From the NCBI GenBank assembly GCA_963759125.1, contig CAVWXN010000009.1:248001-312000 (forward strand): 64,000 bases of DNA, given 5' to 3'. The position numbers and the translations under genes were made by a program. This DNA comes from JABDQA01 sp963759125 (GTDB lineage: Bacteria; Desulfobacterota; Desulfobulbia; Desulfobulbales; Desulfocapsaceae). Shown piece after piece: positions 52,101 through 59,980 of this stretch (within the stretch, counting starts at the first letter, position 1; every line of letters begins with the position of its first letter). The notes beneath the pieces are model-generated. The model was given only the letters and a program-made list of their open reading frames with translations. It was not told the DNA's origin and ran no database searches.

Positions 52101-54472
52101 ACACCCACGGGACTGGCGCCGGAATTGTATTCAACTATATGAACTTGATAAACCGATCCAAGCGCTGAATCTGCTGCGAGGCTGGTCAGCAGCACCGTAA
52201 CAGCACTCTTAAGCGCATCTGCTCTCGTTACATTAGAAGGATCCCAACTATTCGTGCTGGTGTTGTACATACTTCCGGAATTATCAAGGACCAGCACGAG
52301 GTTCATATTTGTTGGTATCGTCTCCACCGGGTTGGCAACCGGAATATCGTCAGCGACCTCGACAGTAACACCGTCCTGGAGTTCATTATCAACCAGGATC
52401 GCACCAAAATTCACTGCATCTCCGTCAGAATCAACAGCCTCAAGCGCTGCTCCAAGATTCAGCGTCAGGCTGTTTTCCACAGCAGTGCCGGGAGGAGGGG
52501 ACGCATGATCAAGCTGATCAATAAGGGTGAATTCATACGCACCTGTAGAGGTGTCGGTGAGTTCCAAAGTGAAAACGACACGACCATCATCTGAAGTGGC
52601 GGTCAGGACGTTGCTATCAACGCTGTAGTTCAACTCCTCTTCCTGAGAAGTCAAGCCGCTGTTAGCACTTTCCAACGCTGTCTGAACATCATCAACAAAA
52701 CCGAAGGTCAGCGGCTCATCTACACCACCGGATACCATCGCCGAGAGATCGCCAGTTGCAGTCACAAGACCAGGTCCGCCGAATTCCTGATCGCCAGTTA
52801 TGTCTTCATTACCGGCTGAACCCTCTATGCTATCGCCGTCGACATTATGATCCGGGTCGAAGTTACCAAGGCCTTCTTCCTCCACCTGGTGAGACTGGTA
52901 TTCCCCGGTAAGTTCAGGTGAATCGTCATCCACTGCAGCGGTAAGCACACTTGATGATTCATCACCGTCACCATCCATTACTGTGTAACCGAAATTGAAG
53001 ACAATATCGTCTTCAGTGTTTGCTGTATCGTGGTCTAGTGGTTTTAATACCTCAAATTCATATTCACGGGTATTGATGTCAACTAAGGAAAGGGTGAGTA
53101 CCGGATCACCCACCTCACCGGTGTGTCCGACGAGTTGCAGACCATCGGAAATAACATCAAAGATTACATCTGCACCGGCACTGGTTACTGCTGGTAAACC
53201 AGCCGTAGACCAGCTAAACGGGGTATCTGGGTGAGGGCCGTTGTCGCCAAAGTCGTAATTTAAGATACCGGTCTCGGCAGAATTATCACCTGCCAGATCT
53301 GACCCGTCAATATACGCAGTTCCTGGATTGCCTCCATCCAGACCATCTTCATCCACCGCGACCTCGCCTGGAAATGCTTCGGGGATATCTTCAAAGGTAA
53401 CGGTAATGACTGCACCATCACTCACCAGGCCATCTGAATCAGTAGTGAAATATTCAAAGGAAACGGAGTCCGGAAGGACATCAAACATTCCCTCCTCCAG
53501 AAAATAATAGACCGAGTCACCCGTCTGAACATTCAGACCACCTGCTGGAAGAGGATCAAATCCTTCACCGTAGATCTCTTCGATCACATCGTTATCACCG
53601 CGGTCCACCAGTAAAACTCCTTCCTCCTCTAGACCATCTGCAGTCGGCAGGCTGGTGATGGTGAACTGGGTGGTAACGCCGTCCTCAATATCAGTACCGT
53701 GGATATTATCGCTTACAATTTCGGCCTCTCCAACCTGGAACTCATAGAGATAGCCTGCGCCAAAGTCAATCTCAGTTCCACTCCCGGTTCCGCCTCCAAA
53801 ATCTTCAGCAAATGTAAATGGTAGCTCCTGAAAAAAATCAGCCTCAGCAGCGACGTCATAGTCCACCGGCGGAAAAAGTTCTGGATCGGGATCTGGATCA
53901 GGTTCAGGTTCGGGCAAAGGTTCAGGTTCAGGTTCAGGAATATCAGGCTCGGGAGCTGAGAGTTGGGTAACCTGAAAGGGCACAACCTCCGGTTCCTCTA
54001 CCACGTCAAGCAAGACTCCGGTAAAGCCATAGTCGACACCTTCTGTTTCGGCGCCTGAAGTCACATCTCCTTCTTTACCGTCAATCTCATCTTTGTATAT
54101 CGGCCGACCACCGCCGCCATCTCCGGCACCGCCAGCTGACGGGCCTGCTGCGGTCTCGGCAATCTGGATCTCATCGCCAGACTCCAGAGCCTGCTGGATG
54201 GCTGCCACTTCGGCAGTCACTTCTTCGAGATCGACCTCCTCGGCAGCAAGTACCGAATTGTCGATTACCATTTCGGTCATTCGACCCAGATCGAGCTGGG
54301 TGTTTTCCGGATCGTTGAAACCAATCGAGATGGCACCCTCGGCTCCGGTATTGATACGGTCATTGAGGAACACAGGGCTGTTGGGTTGCAGTACCCGCTC
54401 CACTCCGTCAGCAGATTGAGCTTTAACGGTACCGTTGACGATGATTGCTTTTCCTATTGATTGATCAGCCAT
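49151..54472 (-). CDS. Lap-type RTX surface adhesin with retention module and two VWA domains
   Basis: This is a 1773-residue secreted adhesin. Residues 1-105 form the retention module. TAAG at 107-110, followed by a Gly-rich linker, is the LapG cleavage motif. A Pro/Glu spacer lies near 170-200. Residues about 200-720 are T1SS-143/VCBS-like modules (DSDGLVSDGAVITVTFED; TVMDGDGDESSSVL). The first VWA domain starts near residue 723 (VLVLDNSGSM, MIDAS) and the second near 1310 (MLILDISGSM). Residues about 1545-1690 are RTX calcium repeats such as GGGGDDLIYGD. An acidic C-terminal secretion signal ends the protein. LapG, LapD and LapBCE genes are divergent. The size is small for a LapA, and VWA pairs suggest protein or metal-dependent ligand binding. 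Confidence 0.92.
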   Translation of the reverse strand: MADQSIGKAIIVNGTVKAQSADGVERVLQPNSPVFLNDRINTGAEGAISIGFNDPENTQLDLGRMTEMVIDNSVLAAEEVDLEEVTAEVAAIQQALESGDEIQIAETAAGPSAGGAGDGGGGRPIYKDEIDGKEGDVTSGAETEGVDYGFTGVLLDVVEEPEVVPFQVTQLSAPEPDIPEPEPEPLPEPEPDPDPDPELFPPVDYDVAAEADFFQELPFTFAEDFGGGTGSGTEIDFGAGYLYEFQVGEAEIVSDNIHGTDIEDGVTTQFTITSLPTADGLEEEGVLLVDRGDNDVIEEIYGEGFDPLPAGGLNVQTGDSVYYFLEEGMFDVLPDSVSFEYFTTDSDGLVSDGAVITVTFEDIPEAFPGEVAVDEDGLDGGNPGTAYIDGSDLAGDNSAETGILNYDFGDNGPHPDTPFSWSTAGLPAVTSAGADVIFDVISDGLQLVGHTGEVGDPVLTLSLVDINTREYEFEVLKPLDHDTANTEDDIVFNFGYTVMDGDGDESSSVLTAAVDDDSPELTGEYQSHQVEEEGLGNFDPDHNVDGDSIEGSAGNEDITGDQEFGGPGLVTATGDLSAMVSGGVDEPLTFGFVDDVQTALESANSGLTSQEEELNYSVDSNVLTATSDDGRVVFTLELTDTSTGAYEFTLIDQLDHASPPPGTAVENSLTLNLGAALEAVDSDGDAVNFGAILVDNELQDGVTVEVADDIPVANPVETIPTNMNLVLVLDNSGSMYNTSTNSWDPSNVTRADALKSAVTVLLTSLAADSALGSVYQVHIVEYNSGASPVGVGTFTIAGGTPGSAASAVSALGTLQNPNTDNIANNEYTNYEAGFQQALYWVNNGDLLESGDVVGDLSNQLIFFSDGDPNKFNNPDFTGTTHDFQPGGGSTTNAATALAQVTGSGDGTNELTALADAGFTVRSVGLSVNGNQAARLSQLDSTGTAENISSTTQLIDLLPNLVSDPITLISAKVEEDDLNINLDATDDLDATAPTDDSADGINEDPSTDADEADDLLSGNLNELFMSGADENLTFSLNPTGDLPTLYSGGQEVSYDFSTPGMVVASAGGTTVFTFSVGESDGTWSFDLDGTLDHVEGGGENLELQTDGEPVNGIDLSSIILATDADGDSVTATPGAFVIQVEDDAPVAEGDIGYAFGYSSYTNVGGEDIQGIPPSVEFDVLSNDKYGSDGPENGASQVSIVNQNGAGIVSLNDNNIVFEPTPDWTGQTEIIYEITDGDGDTSQATLTVIENKLIVGQNVNDVDPGIDDLPYVVGEGSDGQNFGTIDGGAGNDILIGDKGGTGTSVDDLNLMLILDISGSMLNGSPDSRLDEMERAVNNLLDDVASGNIVADAQNVRVHVVTFGTTATAGTTYIVKENGVGTNPADFNFSTYSSNLTNYEDGMHKGLDWIYTNWPQSDLNNLLDAPEGTDGPLADAANQVLFLSDGAPNRRNVGDDDDEGVSSGSVVDHYEGTYDVTDDQYDDFASEVAALQAWGNVEAVGIELQGNTGALDLLGDISTDGTASNVTLPTDLNSLLPSIVEQTYLEDVGDDTILGGGGDDLIYGDALFTDMLATDVGLTGYEGAGWAVFEQLESGTVAGHESWTRTDTINYILEHQAELAQETTTVDDPDGRQGGEDTLDGGAGEDVIFGQEGDDDISGGADNDLLVGGTGEDDIDGDAGNDLLVGDAIEIIPDDGDNTDLDSDPDGIDVVEDGAVDELDGGTDSDVSVDAAEASDPVANDTADVETEIVEGDTAEIGGEEIDPLILLIPEDPGAV

Positions 54473-54550
54473 GGATATTTCCTCCGTGGGTTTGTTAATT
54501 GAATTTTCTAACTTCTTGTATGTAATTGTAGCTCATTAGACCTGTTCCAC

Positions 54551-54573
54551 AATTGTACTTTGGTACTAGAAAT
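54551..54573. repeat. 23-base direct repeat, copy 1 (putative regulator site)
   Basis: This is aattgtactttggtactagaaat. It holds the dyad gtac-tttg-gtac. An identical copy lies at 54639. It is 79 bp upstream of the adhesin start. Confidence 0.75.
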
Positions 54574-54638
54574 CCATTTTCTCTGGCACGGGCATTCATC
54601 ATCAGAACTTCTAAATTATGACCGACACCCAATAGTTG

Positions 54639-54661
54639 AATTGTACTTTGGTACTAGAAAT
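54639..54661. repeat. 23-base direct repeat, copy 2 (putative regulator site)
   Basis: Identical in all 23 bases to the copy at 54551, offset by 88 bp, roughly eight helical turns, so both would face the same side of the DNA. Confidence 0.75.
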
Positions 54662-55251
54662 GAATTTAGCTGATCAGGGACTGTGGAACGAGGAGGTTAT
54701 TTCTGAATAAAAGTGCAATTCGGGCAATCAGTTTTTCAGGATGTTCCGCAAACTTCTTTCCCCACACCTGAGGTCAGGGATAGTGACTTAGTAATTTGCC
54801 TGGTTAAAAGAGGTGAGTTGTTTGATTTATAATTACAGCAGGCCGGCCTGACACATTTTGTCACAAAACGCCAATTACCGGCCTCTCTGGTTCAAATATT
54901 TTAACCAGGCTGTCGGCTTGAAATATTATGCCGCCTACTTCCATACCTACAACTATCTAATTTCACTTGACTAAAAACAGAACTTGAAAATCATGTCTCT
55001 GTGGCATGTATCATGCATATATCAGTCTGGCATTGTATGCTTTCAATTAGACAGATAATTGCCAGCTATTTTTTGTCGCAGTTTTTCTTGTGTTGTTTTG
55101 GGTGTTCTTTGGTCGTGCAGATCTTTCAAAAAGCGATTTGATAAAAAAAATAATCATAGGCAGTTATCAACAACTCGCAGATTGTAAGTAAGCGGATGAT
55201 GTTTCTCGACAATTCAGTTCTTTAATTCAAATAATTTTATAGGAGGCTCCC

Positions 55252-56568
55252 ATGATCAAAAAAATCAGCAGAGCCGGGTTACTCGTTGGCGGTATTTTTC
55301 TTGCACTGGGTGGTACCCTGCAGGCAGAAACCATTTCCGAAGCGGTTGACCAGGTGATACAGACCAACCCACGAGTCAGGTCACAAATTCACAACAGACT
55401 TGCTCGAGACCAGGAAGTCGTGCAGGCTAGAGCAGGGTATTACCCGACACTCGATGGCTATCTGGCTGGAGGGTATGCCGATTACAATAAACCTATAGAG
55501 GACGAATTAGATCCCTATGAGGCCGGTTTCAACCTGAGACAGAATGTTTTCAGGGGGTTTGCCGATCAAGGTGAGATCGCCAGGCAGAAAGCCCGTGTTG
55601 CCTCTTCCGCGTACCTTCTTCAAGGAACGTCTGAAAATCTGGCCCTTGATGCCTCTCGCGTCTACATTAATGTTCTGAGAAAACAGGAACTCAAACAAAT
55701 TGCCGATGAGAATCTGGCCATACACCTCCGCATTGCTGACCAGATCAATCTGCGCAGTCAGTCAGGTGTCGGCAGCCAGGCAGACTCCGACCAGATTCAG
55801 GGACGGGTGGCCCTGGCCCAGTCAAATGTGGTTATAGCCGAAACCAACCTGCAGGATGCAATGTCTGAGTATCTGGCAGTTGTTGGACACCTGCCAATGG
55901 ACCTCACTCAACCGCTGCCACCCAACTCCAGAATGCCCGATTCACTTGAAGAAGCAACCTTGGCTGCCCTGGGTGCCAATCCGATCCTGAAATCGGCAGC
56001 ATCAGATCTCGAGGCCCGCGAACAACAGTATGAAGTAGCCAAAGCTCCTTATTATCCGATTCTTGATATCGAACTCGACCAGCGTTGGGACGAAGATATC
56101 AGTGTCTCGACGGTTACAGGAGAACGTGAATGGTTCCAGGCCCTTGGCCGGTTGCGTTACAATTTCTTCAATGGTTTCCGTGATCAGGGGCGCAAGGCCG
56201 AAACCCTCGAGCAGGTCAGCGAAGCTCGGGAAATAAAAAATAACACGGAGCGCCAGGTGGTTGAATCCATGCGTCTGTCCTGGATGGCCTATATGTCAGT
56301 TCTGGACCGGATCGACTATCTCAGAAATTATATGGAAGCCAGTCGGGCAACCGCAGTTGCCTATGCCAAGCAGTTCGATATCGGCAAACGATCCCTGCTG
56401 GACGTGCTCGATGGCGAGGCTGAAGCGATCAACGCCCGCGCAGACCTGGTAGATGCAGAAGCGGACGGTCTTTTCGCCCAGTACCGAATCCTTGCCACCA
56501 CCGGTCAGCTGGTGGAGACATTCGGTTTGGCCTGGCCCGAGGAAGCGTTGGTGGACAACGGAGAATAG
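55252..56568 (+). CDS. lapE: TolC-family outer-membrane channel of the adhesin exporter
   Basis: This is a 438-residue protein. aggaggctccc precedes the ATG. The signal peptide (ISRAGLLVGGIFLALGGTLQ) is cleaved before AETISEAV. The mature protein begins with the AVDQVIQTNPRVRSQ stretch typical of TolC-type proteins, followed by two coiled-coil halves. FNLRQNVFRGFADQGEIARQ matches the first conserved repeat and LRYNFFNGFRDQGRKAETLE the second. Together with LapB and LapC it forms the type I exporter, and it holds the adhesin by the retention module plug until LapG cuts. A terminator follows. Confidence 0.88.
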   Translation: MIKKISRAGLLVGGIFLALGGTLQAETISEAVDQVIQTNPRVRSQIHNRLARDQEVVQARAGYYPTLDGYLAGGYADYNKPIEDELDPYEAGFNLRQNVFRGFADQGEIARQKARVASSAYLLQGTSENLALDASRVYINVLRKQELKQIADENLAIHLRIADQINLRSQSGVGSQADSDQIQGRVALAQSNVVIAETNLQDAMSEYLAVVGHLPMDLTQPLPPNSRMPDSLEEATLAALGANPILKSAASDLEAREQQYEVAKAPYYPILDIELDQRWDEDISVSTVTGEREWFQALGRLRYNFFNGFRDQGRKAETLEQVSEAREIKNNTERQVVESMRLSWMAYMSVLDRIDYLRNYMEASRATAVAYAKQFDIGKRSLLDVLDGEAEAINARADLVDAEADGLFAQYRILATTGQLVETFGLAWPEEALVDNGE

Positions 56569-56594
56569 GCCTCAAGCGCCATACTCTCCCAGCG

Positions 56595-56628
56595 GCCGCA
56601 CTGGACTCAGGTCCGGTGCGGCTTTTTT
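56595..56628 (+). terminator. Terminator downstream of lapE
   Basis: Arms gccgcac and gtgcggc are extended by tggac/gtcc around the loop, then seven T residues. It separates lapE from lapGD. Confidence 0.88.
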
Positions 56629-56802
56629 TATCTGCACAAAATCCTGTTATTTTTAGGATTATTTCTTGAACCACCTGCCAGTTTGTAGTTCAATTAACCA
56701 AGAAGGTGCGTGATTTCATAAGGTTGCGCCTCACGGCAGATTTTCGGCCCGGCACCGATGTCGAAAAACCGCCATTGGCTCAAATAAAAATGTCCGGTAC
56801 AG

Positions 56803-57492
56803 GTGAAATACAGCTACCCCAAATACAGGATCCGTTGCCTTGCCTTGAGGCCAGTCTGGTTGGCTGCAGCAGTTATTTCACTCACTCTGCTGAGTGTCCA
56901 GGCCCGCGATACTTTCAGACTTGATCCTGGTATGCTTGACTCGATCAAGAACAATTTCGGCATCCAGGCCAAGACGCGGCTTCTGGACTGGCAGAATCTT
57001 ATAAACGACGACCAGAGCGTAAGCGATCTGGAGAAACTCGAAAAAGTGAATGAATTTTTCAACCGGGTGCAATTCATCGACGATCAGCTCTTGTGGAAGA
57101 AGCGCGACTACTGGTCAACCCCGGTTGAGTTCCTGGTCCAGAATGGAGGTGATTGTGAGGATTTCTCCATAGCCAAGTATTTCACCCTGAAAAAAATGGG
57201 AATTGATGAAGAGAAACTGAACATGACCTATGTAAAAGCACTGGAATTGAACCAGGCCCACATGGTTGTCACCTATTATGAAACAGCCGCTGCCGAGCCG
57301 CTGGTCCTCGACAATCTCAACCCGGAGATCCTGGCAGCCTCCGAACGAAACGACTTGATGCCGGTTTTCAGTTTCAATGGCAGCGGATTGTGGCTGGCCA
57401 AGGAGCGAAGTCGAGGCAAAAAGGTCGGTACCAGTGATCGCTATAAAATTTGGCTGGATCTGCTGGCCAGGATGCCCGCAGGACTTGACTAA
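56803..57492 (+). CDS. lapG: LapG-type periplasmic cysteine protease (BTLCP family)
   Basis: This is a 229-residue protein with a GTG start. Residues about 13-34 are a signal/anchor helix. The transglutaminase-like fold has catalytic Cys118 in NGGDCEDFSIAKY, His153 in NQAHMVVTYY and Asp170 in LVLDNL. LapG cuts the adhesin between the alanines of the TAAG-type motif, and is held inactive by LapD when c-di-GMP is high. The target motif is present in the adhesin at residues 107-110. It lies 9 bp upstream of lapD, clearly co-transcribed. Confidence 0.92.
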   Translation: MKYSYPKYRIRCLALRPVWLAAAVISLTLLSVQARDTFRLDPGMLDSIKNNFGIQAKTRLLDWQNLINDDQSVSDLEKLEKVNEFFNRVQFIDDQLLWKKRDYWSTPVEFLVQNGGDCEDFSIAKYFTLKKMGIDEEKLNMTYVKALELNQAHMVVTYYETAAAEPLVLDNLNPEILAASERNDLMPVFSFNGSGLWLAKERSRGKKVGTSDRYKIWLDLLARMPAGLD

Positions 57493-57501
57493 GGAGTCGT
57501 T

Positions 57502-59463
57502 ATGACACTCTACAGACAACTGCTCTTGTTCACCTTGGTTCTATGTTTTTTTCTGTTCATCGGAGTCTGGGCCTATAAGCTGCAGTCCACCCGTCTGTTT
57601 CTCGAGCATCAGCTCGAGGCTCACGCTCAGGACACCGCTACCTCTCTGGGCCTTTCCCTGTCGCCGCTGGCGGAGGCAGGCGACCTGGCCGGCGTGGAAA
57701 CGATGATGAATGCGATCTTCGACCGAGGTTATTACAAGGAAATCACCTTCTCCGATGTCCATGGCGAAGTGGTCTCAAAACGTCAGGCTTCTCTGGACAC
57801 CGATGAAGTACCCGACTGGTTTATAAAACTGCTGCCGCTCACCACGCCCGGCGGCGAATCGCTGGTCATGGCCGGCTGGAAACGGGCCGGTACGATTTAC
57901 GTGGAAAGCCACCCAGGCTATGCCTATCGAACCCTGTGGCAGACTTTTGCTCGCATTCTTATCTATTTTCTGCTGACCGGCCTGGTGATATTCGTTCTCG
58001 GCGGCATCGCCCTAAACATCCTGCTCAAACCGCTCAGGAAGGTAGAGGAACAGGCTGAAGCTATCTGTCGAAAAGAATATGAAATCCAGCAACAGATCCC
58101 CAAGACTCGCGAGTTGAAAAGCGTTGTCACCTCGATGAACAAAATGACCGCCCGGGTCAGAGAAATGTTTGAGGAACAGGCTGCGATTGCCGAGAAATTG
58201 CGAGAAAATGTATTCGGTGATCAATTAACCGGGCTGGCCAACCGCCGCTTTCTCGAGACTCGGGTGGAAGCGGTCATGAACCACAGTCCCGAGATTGCCA
58301 AAGGGTTGTTTCTGCTTGTCCAGATCCAGAACCTCAAGGACTTGAACGAGTCCCAGGGCTACGCCGCAGGAGATCGCCTGCTGAAGCGATGCGCCGAGAT
58401 CCTCAGCGAGTCGATGGCCCCCTATCCAGGCCATTCTCTGGCCCGTCTTGGCGGCGGTGATTTCGGCGTCTTCCTGCCCGATGCCGACAAAAGTGAAAGC
58501 CAGCAGATCTCCTCCGTCATTGCTGAACGTCTTGCCCGGGTAGCAGTTGAAGACTTAAGTGTCGAGGATGATATCTGCAGCCTCGGCGGTGTCTATTACA
58601 ACACCCCCTGTTCCTTCGGTCATTTGCTGGCCAAAACGGATGCCGCACTTATCGCCTCCAGGCATCAGGGACCGAATAGCTGGAAGCTCGAGCCGGCCTA
58701 TTGCGACGATGATGATCCAACCCAAGGCAAGCTCTGGTGGCGCACGACCCTCGAACAGTCACTGGCCAACCGGGCAATCAATCTGTATGGACAGCACGTA
58801 TCCAAGACCTCCGCCACTGAGCCCCTACATCTTGAACTGTTTTCCCGTATCACCCTGGATGACGGACAGGAAGTGGCCGCTGGAGTCTTCGTCCCCTTGG
58901 CGGAATACGCCGAGGTGGTCACCGAACTCGACCGCAAGGTAATTGGCCTGGTACTCGACACCTACCAATCCTGGGAGAACAGGGCACTGGCAATTAACCT
59001 CTCGTTGACTTCACTGCTCGACCAGACTTTTACCGACTGGCTCCTGTCACGGCTGAAAACACACGCTGATCCGAACTTGAAGCTCTTTTTTGAATTCTCG
59101 GAATTAGGCGTTGTTAAGCAGATCGATGTGCTCCGACCGTTTGCTGATCAGGTGAGGCTCAACGGGCATAATATCGGTATTGATCATTTTGGAAGAGGCT
59201 TCAGCAACTTTGGCTATCTCAAATCCCTGCAGCCCAGCTATGTGAAAATTGATGCCGCCTTCACCCGGGAACTGGAATCAGAGCAGAGCGACGGCTACTT
59301 TTTCATTGGTGCTTTGACCGGGGTGGCTCACAGTCTCGACATCAAGGTAATCGCCGAGGGGGTCGAAACAGAGCAGCAGCTCGCCCTCTTCGAAGAGCTC
59401 AAAGTTGACGGTTATCAGGGATACCTGGTGGAGCGGCCCAGGCTGCTGAGTTCAAAGGTGTGA
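57502..59463 (+). CDS. lapD: LapD-type c-di-GMP receptor (degenerate GGDEF-EAL)
   Basis: This is a 653-residue inner-membrane protein. Two helices bracket a periplasmic LapD/MoxY-N domain (residues about 25-150) with YYKEITFSDVHGEVV. A HAMP segment follows. The GGDEF domain reads LARLGGGDFGVFLPD, so GGDEF has become GGGDF and is probably inactive as a cyclase. In the EAL domain the motif reads ELF, the DDFG loop reads IDHFGRGFSN and the end KVDGYQGYLV, so it should bind c-di-GMP but not cut it. On binding, the periplasmic part captures LapG and protects the adhesin. Confidence 0.9.
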   Translation: MTLYRQLLLFTLVLCFFLFIGVWAYKLQSTRLFLEHQLEAHAQDTATSLGLSLSPLAEAGDLAGVETMMNAIFDRGYYKEITFSDVHGEVVSKRQASLDTDEVPDWFIKLLPLTTPGGESLVMAGWKRAGTIYVESHPGYAYRTLWQTFARILIYFLLTGLVIFVLGGIALNILLKPLRKVEEQAEAICRKEYEIQQQIPKTRELKSVVTSMNKMTARVREMFEEQAAIAEKLRENVFGDQLTGLANRRFLETRVEAVMNHSPEIAKGLFLLVQIQNLKDLNESQGYAAGDRLLKRCAEILSESMAPYPGHSLARLGGGDFGVFLPDADKSESQQISSVIAERLARVAVEDLSVEDDICSLGGVYYNTPCSFGHLLAKTDAALIASRHQGPNSWKLEPAYCDDDDPTQGKLWWRTTLEQSLANRAINLYGQHVSKTSATEPLHLELFSRITLDDGQEVAAGVFVPLAEYAEVVTELDRKVIGLVLDTYQSWENRALAINLSLTSLLDQTFTDWLLSRLKTHADPNLKLFFEFSELGVVKQIDVLRPFADQVRLNGHNIGIDHFGRGFSNFGYLKSLQPSYVKIDAAFTRELESEQSDGYFFIGALTGVAHSLDIKVIAEGVETEQQLALFEELKVDGYQGYLVERPRLLSSKV

Positions 59464-59484
59464 TCAGGTTCAGCGCAGCGCAGG

Positions 59485-59820
59485 TTAGAGGATATCTTCG
59501 ACGGTCAGCTCATTACCGTTTTCATGCATCCGGCGACGCACTTCCTGACGGCTGCCAAGCTTCTCGCGAGCTTCGTCCGGAAGGTCGGTGAGCATGATTA
59601 TATTTCTATTGACCAGTACCTCGATAAGATCATCAAGAACCCGGATCATCTTTTTGTCAGCCGCCCTTAGCAGAAGTTCGTAGGAACTCTTGCCAAACTC
59701 ACTGGCCAGGAACTCCTCAAGCTCCTGCTCAGTGAGGGGATCTGTGTCCACGTGTTCTCCGCCAGCGTCTCGTCTGATGGCAATGATGATGCCGTCCTGA
59801 TCCCGTTCGGCATAGAACAT
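59485..59820 (-). CDS. Small conserved protein, 'tryptophan synthase beta-like'
   Basis: This is a 111-residue protein. I chose the ATG at 59820 after gagagggctatt; a start 15 codons upstream is less likely. It has the pattern FYAERDQDGIIIAIRRDAGG, SSYELLLRAADKKMIRVLDD, then LIEVLVNRNIIMLTDLPDEA. It resembles a family of small proteobacterial proteins often labelled tryptophan synthase beta-subunit-like, although no enzyme fold is present. The function is unknown. It lies on the opposite strand between lapD and lapB. Its presence near type I secretion clusters may be chance. Confidence 0.65.
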   Translation of the reverse strand: MFYAERDQDGIIIAIRRDAGGEHVDTDPLTEQELEEFLASEFGKSSYELLLRAADKKMIRVLDDLIEVLVNRNIIMLTDLPDEAREKLGSRQEVRRRMHENGNELTVEDIL

Positions 59821-59980
59821 AATAGCCCTCTCGTCTCTCTGGGTTGATACCTTGAATTTAACCACAGAAACATGGATTCTCCTATTTTTTATTTCATATT
59901 TAAATATCTAGCATGTATGATAGTGAGAGTGGGCAAAATGGCCCGTATCCTAATGAGAAGATTATATTTTTAGCCCATTT

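Larger units (their letters stand above)
54473..55251. other. 779 bp divergent regulatory region between the adhesin and lapE
   Basis: No gene is seen. It is AT-rich and holds a 23-base direct repeat near the adhesin start and several A/T tracts near lapE. Promoters for both directions must lie here. A tggcacgggcattcat stretch near 54585 resembles a sigma54 -24/-12 element only weakly. Confidence 0.6.

Noticed and set aside
54580..54600. Sigma54 promoter (tggcacgggcattcat) before lapE or the adhesin
   Set aside because: The -12 part does not match TTGC and the position relative to either gene is poor.
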